64,000 nucleotides of DNA from Rotaria macrura (GCA_900239685.1 OENT01000194.1:101761-165760); one strand, 5' to 3'. Counted from the first letter of the stretch, positions 48,503 to 61,470 are shown. Numbers and translations: made by a program. Notes: generated by a model not told the origin, from the letters alone.

Positions 48503-51500
48503 TCACACATTAGTCAATCGAAAACAGATAGGTCGATGGTGGGTGTTAACATTAAGTCCATTATGACTTGTCATCTTATTATTATTGTTATTATGAGGTT
48601 TAATCGGACCACCCCCGCTACTGATATTGAATTTATTTGTTGAATTATGTCCACAATTATTCTTCATTGAAGATCGATTGGCATTCGTCGAAATGATTGA
48701 ATGTTGTGCTACACCCGATGATTTGAATTGTATAATTGTTGAAGATGTTGATTTCACTCGTGGAATTGTTTTACAACAACAAAAACAACGGCAACAGCAT
48801 GATGAAAATAGCTCACGAAATTTGAGACGAAATTTATCTAAGATATAAAACATGCAGAAGAAATCAAAAACAAAGAAGAAATTCGATATATGATTGTTAC
48901 CACTCAAAACATTGTATATAATTGGATTGATTGAAGAATTGAAATACGGAAGAAAATGTGATATCAATGCACTAATTGTGACGATTTTTACTGTACCCGT
49001 TCTTTCGAGATAAACGACTTTTGGCTTAAAACATTCAGAATTCTCATCTAATTTGTTAGCCAATGGTCCGTACGTGATGTATTCAAAATAGCCATATATG
49101 TATCTAAATTATTTTAAAAGATTAAAATTTTATTCTCAACCTTTTTCCATTTTTTGTTTTACCTGAATAAATTAAATACATGAACTGGTATATAACATAT
49201 AGCAAAAATGATTACAACAGATATGAGCATTTTAGCTGCTTTTTGTCGATTTTCTTGAACTATCAAATTAGCGGATTTTGTCGAATTTCTTAAACTATTG
49301 TTATGAGACTCCTCTGAATATAAATATAAGTATATAAATATAGATATACATTTAAAAGTATTGTTATGTTCAAAAATTTCTATCAATTATAACTAAACCT
49401 GAAAATATGAGTTGACTTGAATTACTTCTATACTTTTCATCATGAAGTATTCTTTCACTTGGTAATGAACCCCACAGAACACGTGCGATACCTGTATATG
49501 CATATACCATGAAGCAAAGAGGAACGATGAATAAACAAAGTGATATATGCAATTGATAGAGAAGATCAAGCAATGGATGTGCATCCCATTGACAACTAAA
49601 TGAATTAAAATAAAATTGTGTGTTCATTATTTTGAATAACTAGATATAAATCTATGAATTACAATGTTAAATAGTTTGTTGGTATTCGATCTCCATATTG
49701 TCGACTGAGCGTCATCATAATAGCATCTAAATAAATATTTGTTTTGAAACAGTTGCATTTCTTTTGTTCGCTATTCGTGCACATTGAAATACGATATGTC
49801 TGAGATGAAATGTTTGTTCTATCGATATTTCTACATGTTTAATTATAGAATTTTATTTCATTTCTATTCTGAATACAATAATGAATGACGTATGGATGAT
49901 ACCAATTTGTGTAAATTCTCTCTTCTAATCAGAATTTTTGAAAAAAAAAGAAACTCAGATAGAAATACAGGAAAAAAGCAGGACGTAGAGATTGAATTCA
50001 TAGATATTCAAACAATGAATATCATGATAAGAAAAGCTCACATAGTCAATATTGTAATCTTATTCGATTTGTTTTTAACGAGAAAGAAAAAATCATAAAA
50101 GTTCGACTTTCTTTGTTTCTCTTATTTTCTCTAAGACAAAAACAGAATGATTTTTGTTTTAACCTGGAAGAACAAGTAATAATGACAATATCCAAACAGA
50201 GAGAATTAATATTCGTGCACGTTCTTTTGTTCCACTAAATTTTAACGGATGAACAATTGCTTGATACCGTTCGATTGAAATAGCCATTAATGTTAATACA
50301 GATACAGATATCGACATATTCTAGAAACGAAAAAAGCAATCGACACATTTTTAGTGTTCGTCTATTGAATGATAAAAAACGTTTTATGGCTAGAAAATAT
50401 CAGTTATAAAACGATGAGAATTTCATTTTCTTTCGTCTTATTCGTTGAATACAAGAAACATGTTACTCCTATTATTTATTTTCATTATTATTCTGCAGAT
50501 TTCAGCTAACACTGAATCACTAGTGCGTGAAACAAGTTCAGAAGCTGACCTATTGAATAAACTTCAATTTAAACATGAGAGTAGTGTACTCGGACTTCAA
50601 GCAGAATACAGTTTTACAATACTCAATACATCATACGCCACAAATATATTAAACATCGATTCATATTATTATTCAATAACATTCATCGATGAAAATCAAC
50701 ATGAAGAACGAATCGAAATAGCCGATCTACCTAATACAACAACAGAATATACTGGTGTACTGAAAATGAAAAATTTAGAAAATGAAGGAAATTATGTGAT
50801 ATGTGTATTTTTTCTTAAAAGTAATCGAGTAGAATTAATTGGTTCAAGTCGTTTTTGTCATGTTGTCTCAGTTTCGGAAACTTGTAAATTAGAGAAAACA
50901 GAAGTTTCATTCACAAATCAACCTGTTTATCTTTTAATTATATTTGTTGCCGTTTTACTTATAGCTATTGCAATATATACATATATTTGTGATTGTATTT
51001 TTCGACCACGTAAAGCTGATGAAATTCTTAATACTGTGCCAGAACTTTATGCACGTGATCTAAAACATCTTGCTGGTACTGTTCAGAAGAGACGAGGACG
51101 CGTCGTCACAAGAAAATCAGAAATTCATCCACGCATCGATTCAGTATCTACAATTGACTATGATCCTAGTGCTGACCAAGAATTTCATAATTATCATGGT
51201 TACGATTACGATGGTATCTCATTGGGTACTGTTATTGAATAATGTATGTAAAAAGAAACTGGATTACTTGACACTAGCATGGAACACGAATGATATGTTT
51301 TTTTGTTGTGGTTCCTCTGATTTTGTTTTTGTGTCTATTGTATAATAAATACAAAGAAGAAGAAGAAGAAAAAATCTACCTGAATGTAATTAATAAATTT
51401 ACAAAGAAATAAACCAAAAAACCATGTTTTAGTCACATCTTGAACAACTGTTGCTGGTAGACAAAATACAAGTACTAGAAGATCGGCTGCAGCTAAATTC

Positions 51501-51805
51501 ATGATAAACATATTAGTCACGGTTCTAAACATATAAGATTAGAGGTAGATAAGAATATTCTACTAGATCTATTTCGACAACCTCATGCTTCGATTACGTC
51601 GTATGACAATAATTACAAGTAGATTACCAATCGTACCGACTAGAAACACGATAGCATAGAGTACAATACATATCCATTCATAATATGTTGGTATAACATA
51701 GTTTAGAATTAACTCAAGTACCATATTATCCGGTAAACATTTACCATCGGTAGCAATAAAATAACAAGAGCTTTCATTAAATAAACATGAAATTGATGAA
51801 TTCAT
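48503..51805 (-). CDS. class A peptide GPCR, orexin/allatotropin-receptor type
   Basis: Eight exons: 51805-51582, 51524-51380, 50320-50164, 49726-49663, 49595-49399, 49313-49163, 49103-48901 and 48837-48503. They join to 491 residues with all seven membrane helices. The start is the ATG giving MNSSISC; the N-terminus has N-glycosylation sites (NSS, NES). Landmarks are GNLLV in TM1, RTVTNMFIMNLAAADLLV in TM2, FGLFLCK at the ECL1 cysteine, SIERYQAIVHPLKF in the DRY region, CQWD in ECL2, LWG after TM5, RQKAAKMLISVVIIFAICYIPV in TM6, NPIIYNVLSDKFR in TM7, and a palmitoylation-type cluster CCCRCFCCC. The TVTN, CLPA, HPLKF and NPIIYN wording is that of orexin and allatotropin receptors. It should signal at the plasma membrane through G proteins. 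Intron 2 contains an opposite-strand gene. CTT/GAA microsatellites lie in intron 2 and near 51994-52013. Confidence 0.93.
50460..51242 (+). CDS. single-pass type I membrane protein nested in a GPCR intron
   Basis: An intronless 260-residue frame lying wholly inside intron 2 of the GPCR, on the other strand. Residues 1-17 are a signal peptide (MLLLLFIFIIILQISA). The ectodomain (about 18-155) has NTS and NTT glycosylation sites, three cysteines and a beta-rich pattern (YYYSITFID, TGVLKMKNLENEGNYVICVFFL) that recalls a fibronectin type III or immunoglobulin-like fold. A membrane helix at about 157-179 is followed by a basic stop-transfer (FRPRK) and a tail of about 80 residues rich in charged and Tyr residues. 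The function is unknown; the layout suggests a surface receptor or adhesion molecule. A TTG in the same frame at 50445 is not a credible start. Confidence 0.8.
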   Translation: MLLLLFIFIIILQISANTESLVRETSSEADLLNKLQFKHESSVLGLQAEYSFTILNTSYATNILNIDSYYYSITFIDENQHEERIEIADLPNTTTEYTGVLKMKNLENEGNYVICVFFLKSNRVELIGSSRFCHVVSVSETCKLEKTEVSFTNQPVYLLIIFVAVLLIAIAIYTYICDCIFRPRKADEILNTVPELYARDLKHLAGTVQKRRGRVVTRKSEIHPRIDSVSTIDYDPSADQEFHNYHGYDYDGISLGTVIE

Positions 51806-53948
51806 AATTAAATTCCAATAAATGAGTAGTAAAGAAACAAGTTCTGCAACCAATAAAAACCAAAAATCTCAATGAATACGCAATTAAAATGAAGAAAAAA
51901 AAAGTAACGATGAATGCCCGAAAGATAAGTATGTGAAATCTGATGAGTTCTCTTTCGCCATTGTGTAGGTGTATAAAATAGCAGAATTTCGAGAGAAGAA
52001 GAAGAAGAAGAAGAGAAAGAGAAAAAAATAGACACATTATTATCTGTTGATTGAACACCGTTCAGAAAGATATATTTCGATAGATCATGGCAAAGAGGCA
52101 AATATTTTATGACCCAGATATAAATAACTTCATGAAATATTCAAGGCACTTAATCAATAACGACAATTTTTATTTGCCTACATATTAATAAGAAATAACA
52201 TATGAATATGGTAGTATTTCGGAAGAGAATTCGCTAATCTAGCTCATTTATTAATGAGAAAACGATGTTTTTTCTTGGTCAACACTTCGACGAAGGATAT
52301 TCAAGCGATAAAACAGAATCAAAATCTTATCGACCTATTCGTATTGTCTATCGTCACTCATATAGAAATGAATTCCTTAACTGTACATTTGTCGTTTATT
52401 TTAGAAAAAAAATACAGCAACATTTTCTCAATTAAAAGTTCATTAATAACGAAGTACAAGAAGTTCTACAGGTTTGTCAATAGATAGTATTTTGATTAAT
52501 GTGAGAAGCACAGTGAATGTGCCAGTAGGGTTTTTTCTTTTCACTCTCTTATTCTCGCTTACATTCATTGATTAAAAAGAAGACAAGGAAAAAGAAGAAA
52601 ATTAATAATTACATAGATGAAACATGATGTACACTTTTTGCTCTCATCCTAACCATATCTCATGCGATCTTCCTTACACTTATAAAACTATGTGCGCAGT
52701 TAGTACAGCATTATAATTTTTCTAGACACGTATATTTGTATACGGATATATATATATATATGTGTAATTATCAAGTAAGAAAGCATTCTCTGGCATTCTC
52801 TTTTATTGAATACAATCTTAAATTATAATAGATATCACCTTTGACGTGTTGAAAAGCGTACTGCCGTGTAATTATGAACTAATTTACCGACATTCTTTTT
52901 TTCTATGTTTTAAGACTTCAATGATGTTCAAATATATGTCATGTATATGGAAGCAAAGGAATGTCGAAATCTAAGTTTTAAATTTAAAAGCAAAAAAACT
53001 ATTTACTTTATTATTCCATTACACAGAATTATGTGTAATTGAATGCAATTGACAGTTTCGTTAGAACATTCAAAAAATTTTTATCATCCCCAATGACCAG
53101 GTATTTGAATACGAGTGAAATTTGAATTCTGTTCTTAATTCTAGATTAATGAAAGTAAATGTTTACAATGAAGAAAAATATGTAGAAGTTTCATACGACA
53201 ATAAATAATCCTATTTCACTATATTTATTATGACAATTCTTTCAGGCATTCATAGAACTAACTTCTTCTTTTTTTTAGTGAGCTACCTAAATATTCATTA
53301 TTTTATCTATTAAACACAATAAATCTTACTCACTGAAATAGTATAAAAATAGTGATAAAATCATATATCTTATCCTTCGGCCAGAATCTATCGAAGCGTT
53401 TGTAATTACTTCATCCATGTCACTTAGACATTAGATATATGTGCACAACAACATAGAATCTGAATGCCATAACTGAGACATATTTAGTTTTAACAAGACT
53501 AGTGACATGATATTATTAAATAGGTCTGAATTTGTTCGTTTGGAAACATTTTATTAATGAACTTATTCATTAGTCACACTAAAGAATATCGTGTGATGAC
53601 CTTAATCAATGTCGTCATAGGTTTTCAACTTGAATGAATACGTCGATTGCGTCTATTTTATTATCAATTTTGCCTCGATGTTCCTATATATTGATTGATA
53701 AAACAAATCCTGAAATCTTGATCAATTCATTGCTCGAAAAATAAGACCAATGTTTAATATTCAAAGATTCGTAATTAAATAAAATAAATACTTTTTTCTT
53801 TATTGTGAGGAAAATGTTGACAAAAAGAGAAACAAAAACATAATTTAAAATAAAATAAACTGATCACATGAAGTTTTAAAAAAATACATCTCTAGCCGTA
53901 GACTTTTTTCTTGCCATCATATCGTAACAATCAGATTAATTATAACAA
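51806..53948. other. upstream region of the GPCR and downstream of PPP1R42
   Basis: Contains a GAA microsatellite (51994-52013) and a TA tract (about 52746-52760). No coding similarity was found; the frames on the minus strand at 51777-52101 are 5' UTR or promoter sequence. The GPCR promoter should lie here. Confidence 0.45.
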
Positions 53949-56739
53949 TCATTTAAAAAATGCATGCGTTGATGGATCTTGAAAAGTAATTACAGGATTA
54001 TGAGTTGAACTATTTTGTTCTGAACTATTAAAATTATTTGATGCAAAAAAACCTGAAAATTTATTTGATCTTGGTGTCATTTTTCTACAAAAGAAAAAAA
54101 CAAAGAACAAAGAAGAGAAAATTTCTTTTCAAAAGTTATTCATAATACAACAAACCGTTGAGCATGTTCTACGAGTGCCATTGGAAATTGGCCTTTTTTA
54201 ACGAGACCCAAATCAGCTTTGTTTATATTACGACGATAATCTATGAAAATATAGATCGTGTTGAAAAGAATCAAAAATGTATTATTCAATATATTATCTA
54301 TTCATTAGTCTAATATAAAATTAAATGAATGGTAACAGAATCATTCACAAGAGAAAATGCCAATGTGTTGATTGATTTGTCAGCGACAAATCAATGCATC
54401 TTTGTGACCTTGATGAAGAACGAGTTTAGTTGATTTTTAAGGAAAGATTTCAAATTTCAAATAAGATTATATTTCTGAACTTTGACTTGCATCTTAGCTA
54501 AGATGAATATCTCAATAAGATGAGTCGACATAAATTTCCTTCGGAACAAGAAATAGTCAATATATCTCAACAGTATTAATAGCCTTGTAGATTGTATAAG
54601 AATTTTTGAATTCGTATCCAATCAGTCATAATCTTGGATTCAAGATTGATTGAGTAGGTTTTCGTTGGTAGAGTTTGCTTGTGTTTCAAAATTTTTCAAA
54701 CTCAATAGATCCTACTGTTGACAGGAACGATGGGAAACAGTTTACACCTTGAAACTTGTGTCATTTAGGCGAGAGACAATTAGTTCAATAACTTTGATAT
54801 GATAGTGCAAGCTAGTCATGATAACATGTTTACCTAGTCACATTGTAAATCTATAAGATTGTTTGACATATCAGGATCTACAGTACAGACTCATCAAAAA
54901 AAGAATATCTCTTCTATTTATGAAATCGAAGACACGAACTCATCCTACGATAGACATACTTCACAAAGGTTTACGAAGATGCACTAATCAATAGCAATTA
55001 ATACAATCAATACTAGGCAATTTTATCCGAGTAAGTTTTAACTACTGTTCGAATATATATACATAGCAGATTTTCCAATATATTTTCTGCTAGTTTATAT
55101 TGTTCAATGAAATATTTTAGTATGCAAGTGTATTGTTAAGTTCTTTGTAGTTTTCTAAAATGTTCAATAGTATAATCATCAGTCAACATATGATTCTGAC
55201 AATTATAAACATGTTGACTAAAGCTATGCCAATCAGATTTAGTAAGTGTATGTATTTGAACATCAATTGGAGAAAAAGAGCTCAACAGTTTGAGTAACTC
55301 AACAAGCATAAGATATTTATGAATTGAAGTATTAGATCAATCTGTCAAAAACAACAAGAATCTGCCCGAACAGTGAAAACTACGAGATGTTTTCATACGA
55401 ATTGAAAGGGTGAAATACCGAATTTGAGTGAAGGTTGAGGAGTAAAGGCTAAAATAGAATACCTTTTCTTCATTAAAATAATTCAGAGAAATATCACACA
55501 GCAAGCAAGGAAAAGAATGCCATGCATCACGCTATACGGTAGCAAAAGTACCGACCTGGCATTTGATGTACTGTCATCGATCGTGCTCGAGCGAATTTCG
55601 AACGAATGTTTGGGAGAAATACAGAAACTAATGATATACACATATAATTGCATGCAAAAGGAAGTTCCAATGTTTTATTTCTATCTATGACAATCTCGAT
55701 TTTTTCTATAGTAGCATTACTTACAACCATTACTTGCGAAATCTGCTGGAACATCATCGAAATCAATTTTTGATCTTTCTCTTGTTATTTGTGCTTCACG
55801 TGAAGCTTTCCAACTCATTAAAAACTGTCGAGAGTGGTCTGTTATTTGTTTTCCATCAAGCATTTCTATTACAATAAATAATGAAAATAATTAAAAGAAA
55901 AGCATACTCTCGTATAAACAATCAGTATTTACCTAACGATGTTGCAACAACAATTAATCGTTCACGATAACGTGCTTTTGTACACATAGGATTTCGACTT
56001 GTATCGAGTCGCTTCAAACGTTTCCATACATTCAAAAGTTGAATTACTTCACGAATATTTTCTAAATTATTATTGCTTGCTGTTAATTCTATTAATTTTT
56101 CCAAACAACTTAATTCTACTAATGAATCTAAATTATTGCCACTTATATTTAGAATTTCTAAATAACAAACCAATACAATTATATTTCATGTTTGTGTTTT
56201 AATTTCATAATGAAAAATAAAAAACTTTACCTAGCCCTTTCGATAAGCCTTGTAAAGCTCGTGGTTCAAAGACAAGTTTTTCACCTTCGGGCAAATGTTG
56301 ATTTTCAATATAAATCTCTTTTAAATTTAAACATTTATCAAGACCTTCGAGAACTTGTATTTGATTACCACCGAGATACAATTTTTGTAATTTAGGACAA
56401 TAGTCTAAATTTTCTAGTTTTTGTAATCGATTGTTTTGTAAATAAAGGTGTGTTACATTTTCAGCAAAATTAATATTTTCAATCTTAGGTAACATATTGT
56501 CATAGAGATAAATTACTGTGAGTAGACGACACGGTGGAATAGAATCCTAGAAAATATATCATAAACAGGAATACATAAATATAACGATGCCTTATAATGC
56601 TTACAATAGAATCGATGCCTCGATTTTGAAATGGTAAATGAGTAAGACGTGAAAGATAATGTTCAACTGTTTCATCAGACCGTCGTTTATTATGACCAGG
56701 TGCTTGTTTAGCAATAAGATCAGCTGTCAGTCTTACCAT
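53949..56739 (-). CDS. PPP1R42: protein phosphatase 1 regulatory subunit 42 (leucine-rich repeat)
   Basis: Six exons (56739-56605, 56546-56231, 56157-55933, 55865-55725, 54240-54156 and 54084-53949) join in frame to 345 residues, near the length of the animal protein. It begins MVRLTADLIAK as the vertebrate protein does. PPP1R42 (LRRC67, TLLR) is known in vertebrates from centrosomes and testis and binds PP1, tubulin and a kinesin. Six to seven SDS22-like leucine-rich repeats fill residues 28-225 (VIYLYDNML, VTHLYLQNNRLQKLENL, LQKLYLGGNQIQVLEGL, LNISGNNLDSL, LTASNNNLENI). An LRR cap follows (RNPMCTKARYRERLIVVATSL), then LDGKQI and RQFLMSWKAS, close to the family wording. The C-terminal 85 residues are polar. 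Intron 4 is 1,484 bp. The cilium/flagellum link is family knowledge. Confidence 0.93.
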
Positions 56740-58055
56740 TTTTGATCTTATTTGGGTGAGAAAACAAGAAACAACTGACATAAAAAAAGAATGTTGACAT
56801 CATGTACTTATTATCTGTTTGTTGCGAAGCAACGGACCTTAAACAAACCAATAGTTGATAGACACAAAAAATCTGCCATTGACGTTGGTTGATTTCTTAT
56901 TTTAAATTTAAGCGTAGTATCAGAGTGTATGTTCAAACTTGAATTTTCTATATTTCAATTCGTAATAAAACTTTCGTTAAAATTAAAATAATTCTTAACA
57001 TTAGATATGAAAATAAGTACAGGTCAAAGGTTTTGTCAAGGTACAAAAATAGAATTTGAGAAATATAAATAAAATAAATGAATTTGTTCTCTTGTACTTT
57101 ATTCAGTTCATATTGATTTATTTTTATCACACAAATTTCATCTGTGAAAATAAGGGATACAAAAGAAAGAGCAATCTGTTAACTGGACTTTAGACGAACA
57201 AAAGATTTTTGCTTCGTTCATATACATGCCGACTTACGATAACATTATGCTACCAGTTGTTAAACTAAATTAAACATTGTTTTGTCTTCTTACATAGTCG
57301 TACAAGATCGTTGCAAATCAATAGGGTGATTTTAAAAAAATTCAATTCGATAAAAATTGATATTCTGCAAATGCGCAAAAGTATAAACTCCATCGAATAT
57401 GTAAATCATGTGTGCAACCATAGCATCAATATCAACACTAACATACAGCTCGATTGAAATCTTGATTTTATTACTTCATATAGCAGTTTTAAATATTTCA
57501 TTTGATTCTTCTATCGGCATTGTCCATAAATAAGTACTTTAATATTATTTTCGTTTGAGAATTATCGAGTATAAAATGATACGCGTATTAAATTTATGGT
57601 GCTTCTAAGAATTCAAATTTTAATTTTTTCCAAAACACAATCCATTCATGTTGTTCTCGAAACAATTTTCATTGAAAAGGAAAAGAAATCATCAGTTTTT
57701 TTAACAAGACAAGTTCCTATTCAAACAACAAACATACTCTGTGATGAACAATATGAATCATGATTTATTACAAGATTCTGTCGCGCATTGCTAATGCGTC
57801 AGAGTCAAGAGTAAATGTTTATGGATAACTTACATCTTTTTATGAAATAATACATTTTGTCAAAGAAGAGTCAAGCATTAGGATTACCTATAATAGTAAT
57901 GTTGAAGCACGAGCATTTTCTTTTACTTTTCTGTTATTCCGATACTCACATTGATATTCAACTTTACTCTTAGAAAAATGATATGGGTTTTATGCATGTC
58001 ATGAACCTTATATCATTTTTGTGAAAAAGTATGTTTAGAAATAATCATAAATCCG

Positions 58056-58350
58056 TTGTTGTGTACTCAAAAAGTGAGTACTCTACTAAAATCGGTCAGT
58101 ATGTCAGTCCGGCCGGCCGTCCATTTATTCGATAACTCTTCACAATTACATTCGATTGAGTTGAAATTTTGTGCACAGAATTGTCTGATGAATATCTCGT
58201 TTGACTTCGAAGATGAGAAGAATCCGGCAAGAAATGGCTGAGTTATCGAAAAAATTGTCATTTTTCATCAAACAATCCCTGAGGTGGGGTACAGGGATTT
58301 TTTCAAAAAAAACTTTTTTCTCAGAATTATCCACAACGTATATAAATCGA
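58056..58350. repeat. probable interspersed repeat with a small palindrome
   Basis: Opens with a perfect seven-base stem (GTACTCA...TGAGTAC, 58063-58081), then a CCGGCCGGCC patch (58109-58118) unlike the AT-rich surroundings. Composition and palindrome suggest an inserted non-coding element. No second copy is visible in the window. Confidence 0.35.
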
Positions 58351-59020
58351 CTCGGTTTTTAACGCTGATTCCGAATCTGATATTAGTTTTGAACTAAATT
58401 GCAGCTTTCTAACAAAACATTGGCTGCAAAAAGGTCTCAAATGCACACAAACTGTATCTAGAAACAAAATTGCCTAGATATGTCTGAGATGATCAGTAGT
58501 TTTGGAGTTTCCCAAAAAGGTTTACCAAGATACTTCATCCGTGCACACATTTTAGAATGACTGTTTTGTCTCATTCACTTTTTGAAGTACACATAACTTT
58601 CGGACATAAGTCCGAAGTTTTCACATTTATTTTTTAATATTCTTGATGAATGTAATCAAATTAAAAAGCTTGATTAGAATGAATAAAACTGGTCATGATT
58701 GTTTGATCTTTATTCGATGAGGCAATATTCGAATAAAATTACGATATGATGATAATCGAATTTGGTTTCTGGTTTCATTTTTATTCATTCGAAAAAATCG
58801 ATTGATGAATTTCACCAATAATATTTATTCTTCGATGTTGCTGTTCATATATCAAGAGAGTAATATCATGAGTTAATGTGAAATATTGAATAGAACAGAG
58901 AATGATCTTATCGATGATTATTGGTAACATTCCTTCGAATTAACCATAAGATAAACGAAGAACAAATAAAATTTTGTCATAGAAGAGATCATTATCTTAT
59001 TTAAACGTATGCAGGTGAAA

Positions 59021-59665
59021 TACATTATTTTTAATAGTTTTGTGTAGTTTGCTGTATTGGTGTAAAACATCGAAAGTTTTTTACTCTGATACGGCTGTGT
59101 AGAGCACCGACTACTATATTGAACTATGTAGTTTGCATTTTATTTTTGCATCGTCTAAAACCTTTTGTTTACAAACAAAATATATCGAAAAATTGTAGTG
59201 TGAAAAGTTTTACGATTTGCATACGACCACCTGTCTTATAATTTCAGGTTTTTTTTCCAAAAAAAAACAAAAGTTTGAATGATACAATCTCGACCATGCA
59301 ATCATTGATATCGCAGGATTTTTAAAATCTTATTTATGAAGTAATTAGAATAGGTCTTACTCGGTAAATTGTAGAACTTTTCACGCTGCATCTTCCGATA
59401 TATTTCCTTTTTTTAACAAAACTTATTAGATGATGAAAAAATAAAATGCAAAACGCTGCCATTTTTTCAGTTCCATTCGTTTTTCTATGGTGCTTTTAAA
59501 AATTCTTTTTGCTCCTCTTTGAGATTAATTACTCTTTGTGGGCTAAAGCTAAATGAATTGAAATGCAAACTACATAGTTCGATATAGTAGTTGATGCTCT
59601 ATTCAACCGTATTAGAATCACCAACTTTCGATGTTTTACACAAAACTATTAAAAATAACGTAATC
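59021..59665. repeat. large fold-back element (MITE-like)
   Basis: The left arm (59021 to about 59215) and right arm (about 59365-59665) match inverted with a few gaps. Shared blocks include TTATTTTTAATAGTTTTGTG, TAAAACATCGAAAGTT and GAACTATGTAGTTTGCATTT. Inner blocks around AATATATCG and GTGAAAAGTT also pair. The right arm carries about 110 extra bases. There is no coding capacity. This fits a non-autonomous DNA transposon or fold-back element. Confidence 0.7.
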
Positions 59666-60585
59666 AACCTGTATTTGACTAACATCTAGCATTCATTATC
59701 GTTTGAGTTGCTTGTTTTTATTCTTCTTTTGGATCGATGTAGAAAGAAAGGCAGATACAGTGTCATTATTCAATACACGCATAGACTACACAATGGAAAA
59801 GAGATACATTATGTTCATGAAGCAAAATAAACTCATCAAAAATACGATACTACCCTAAAATGCATCAATACTTACTGTACAAATACAAAAATCATCTTAT
59901 TTGAACTTAGCAGATTATTTAAACTTATTTCAATTGCTTGCTTTTCATACTTGATGAAGGAAAAGTTTTATGTCATACCAAATACGTAAGGCGGAAACAG
60001 CTGATTTTTTATTTAAATTAGAAAAAGCAGATTTCAACTGTTTCCCTATTGGCGTAAAGGCAATAGAATACTTGTTCATTTTCTTGAGCACGGAATCGAA
60101 GCATCAACGGATGACGAAGACTATTCGTAAGGTGAAAATTAAATGATGCTTTGTATTAAGCTTCTTTCACTATGAGAAGTCTACGTAATTTTCTTCAAAG
60201 ATTAACTGTTCATAATCTATACCATCAATGATGCTCGAACCTTTTCTAGACGTCATTTGCATTCATTAAAATCGATCAAGTTGGTTGAAAATTAACAAAC
60301 CTATAAAAGTTATGATTTTTATAGTTTATGAAAGAACGAGGAAATGCGTTGTAGGTCAGTTACATACGGCATCTATCGGAGTTACGATGACGTAGTGTTC
60401 TTTTTGATTTCAAAACCTTAGTACATGAATGGTTGGTTCAATTATTCTTGTTCTTTGCTAATTGTTCAACCGTCTTGTAAGAGTAGAGTAAAATATGCTT
60501 CAGCCTATTCGTGTGATTGATTGGTTCGGAAAGAAATTATACTGATGAATCATATCTACAAGAATATATTTAAAATTGGTTGACT

Positions 60586-61470
60586 ATGCTTTTTCTCACA
60601 TTACTTGAATACGTGCGTGACTCAATTATCTACAGCTACATTGACGCAATGTCTGTATCTCAGTTTCGTCTAGCTACGGTCAACGTCCATTCTTTTGCTG
60701 ATTCCTATTGGGCTTCGAATGTTCAGCGTCTGATTAAAATCTTACAACCCTTATCCCTTGATGTTCTCACTCTTCAAGAGGTTATTCATAGCACGGGATC
60801 GCTACCAGCAGAAAATGATAGACACTCTCATTTGGAATTTCTTTCTGATAATTTACAATTACCTTACCGTACTTTTGGTCCCGCTAGATATGAATTCGGC
60901 AATGCAGTCATCTCACGCTATCCAATAAAGGCGGACACTAACTATACTGTGTCCAGTAACGAACTTGGTGAAGCACGATCAATGTTGGAAGTAAAATTGG
61001 AAGATCAGTTTTCAAAAGACAATGATGCCACTATTTATGTAACCCACTTGGATCACATGAAAGAACGAGTTCGATTGGCACAACTCGATGAGTTTGAGAA
61101 ACATCTACAAAGTTCCGTTGGTTTTAAGTTGTTTCTGGGTGATTTTAATTCGTTGACTTTTGAGGATTACTCTGATGAGTACTTTGGTAGTAATATCCGA
61201 AAAACACGCGCAGAAAACTTTTGGGAAGCTCCTTATAATATGTTAACGAACAAAATGAAAGAAAATGGATATCAAGATTGTTGGCGTGAGATGAACAAAG
61301 ATGCCATTGATGAAAACGTAGTCACATGTGCCTACGGAACTAGGATTGATTATATTTGGAGACGAGGTGAACTTAAAAATGGATGGCAAATGAATGAATG
61401 TCGAATATTTTCAACGGGAAATGCAACGGATCATAATGGCGTTTTAGTTACATTTTCAAAAACTGGTTGA
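60586..61470 (+). CDS. endonuclease/exonuclease/phosphatase (EEP) family protein
   Basis: A single frame of 294 residues from ATG at 60586; the ATG at 60649 (273 residues, MSVSQFRLATVNVH) fits the domain boundary better and may be the real start, as CTACAG at 60634 resembles an acceptor. EEP enzymes cut phosphodiester or phosphate bonds in nucleic acids, lipids or phosphotyrosyl-DNA adducts with a metal ion. All catalytic landmarks are present: Asn33 (VNVH), Glu65 (LQEV), GNAVISRYP, His154 (THLD), Asp186 and Asn188 (GDFNS), Asp255 (RIDYIW) and the final Asp-His pair 282-283 (ATDHNG). The enzyme should be active. The substrate cannot be read from the sequence; TDP2-like and bacterial EEP proteins share this layout. 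There is no signal peptide or membrane helix. It has no intron and is less AT-rich than its flanks. Confidence 0.85.
   Translation: MLFLTLLEYVRDSIIYSYIDAMSVSQFRLATVNVHSFADSYWASNVQRLIKILQPLSLDVLTLQEVIHSTGSLPAENDRHSHLEFLSDNLQLPYRTFGPARYEFGNAVISRYPIKADTNYTVSSNELGEARSMLEVKLEDQFSKDNDATIYVTHLDHMKERVRLAQLDEFEKHLQSSVGFKLFLGDFNSLTFEDYSDEYFGSNIRKTRAENFWEAPYNMLTNKMKENGYQDCWREMNKDAIDENVVTCAYGTRIDYIWRRGELKNGWQMNECRIFSTGNATDHNGVLVTFSKTG

Larger units (their letters stand above)
56740..60585. other. intergenic region with repeats
   Basis: Holds a probable interspersed repeat (about 58056-58350) and a large fold-back element (59021-59665). No coding similarity was found. The PPP1R42 promoter must lie at its left edge. 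Confidence 0.45.

Noticed and set aside
48627-48848. 73-codon plus-strand frame
   Set aside because: It is the antisense shadow of the last GPCR exon.
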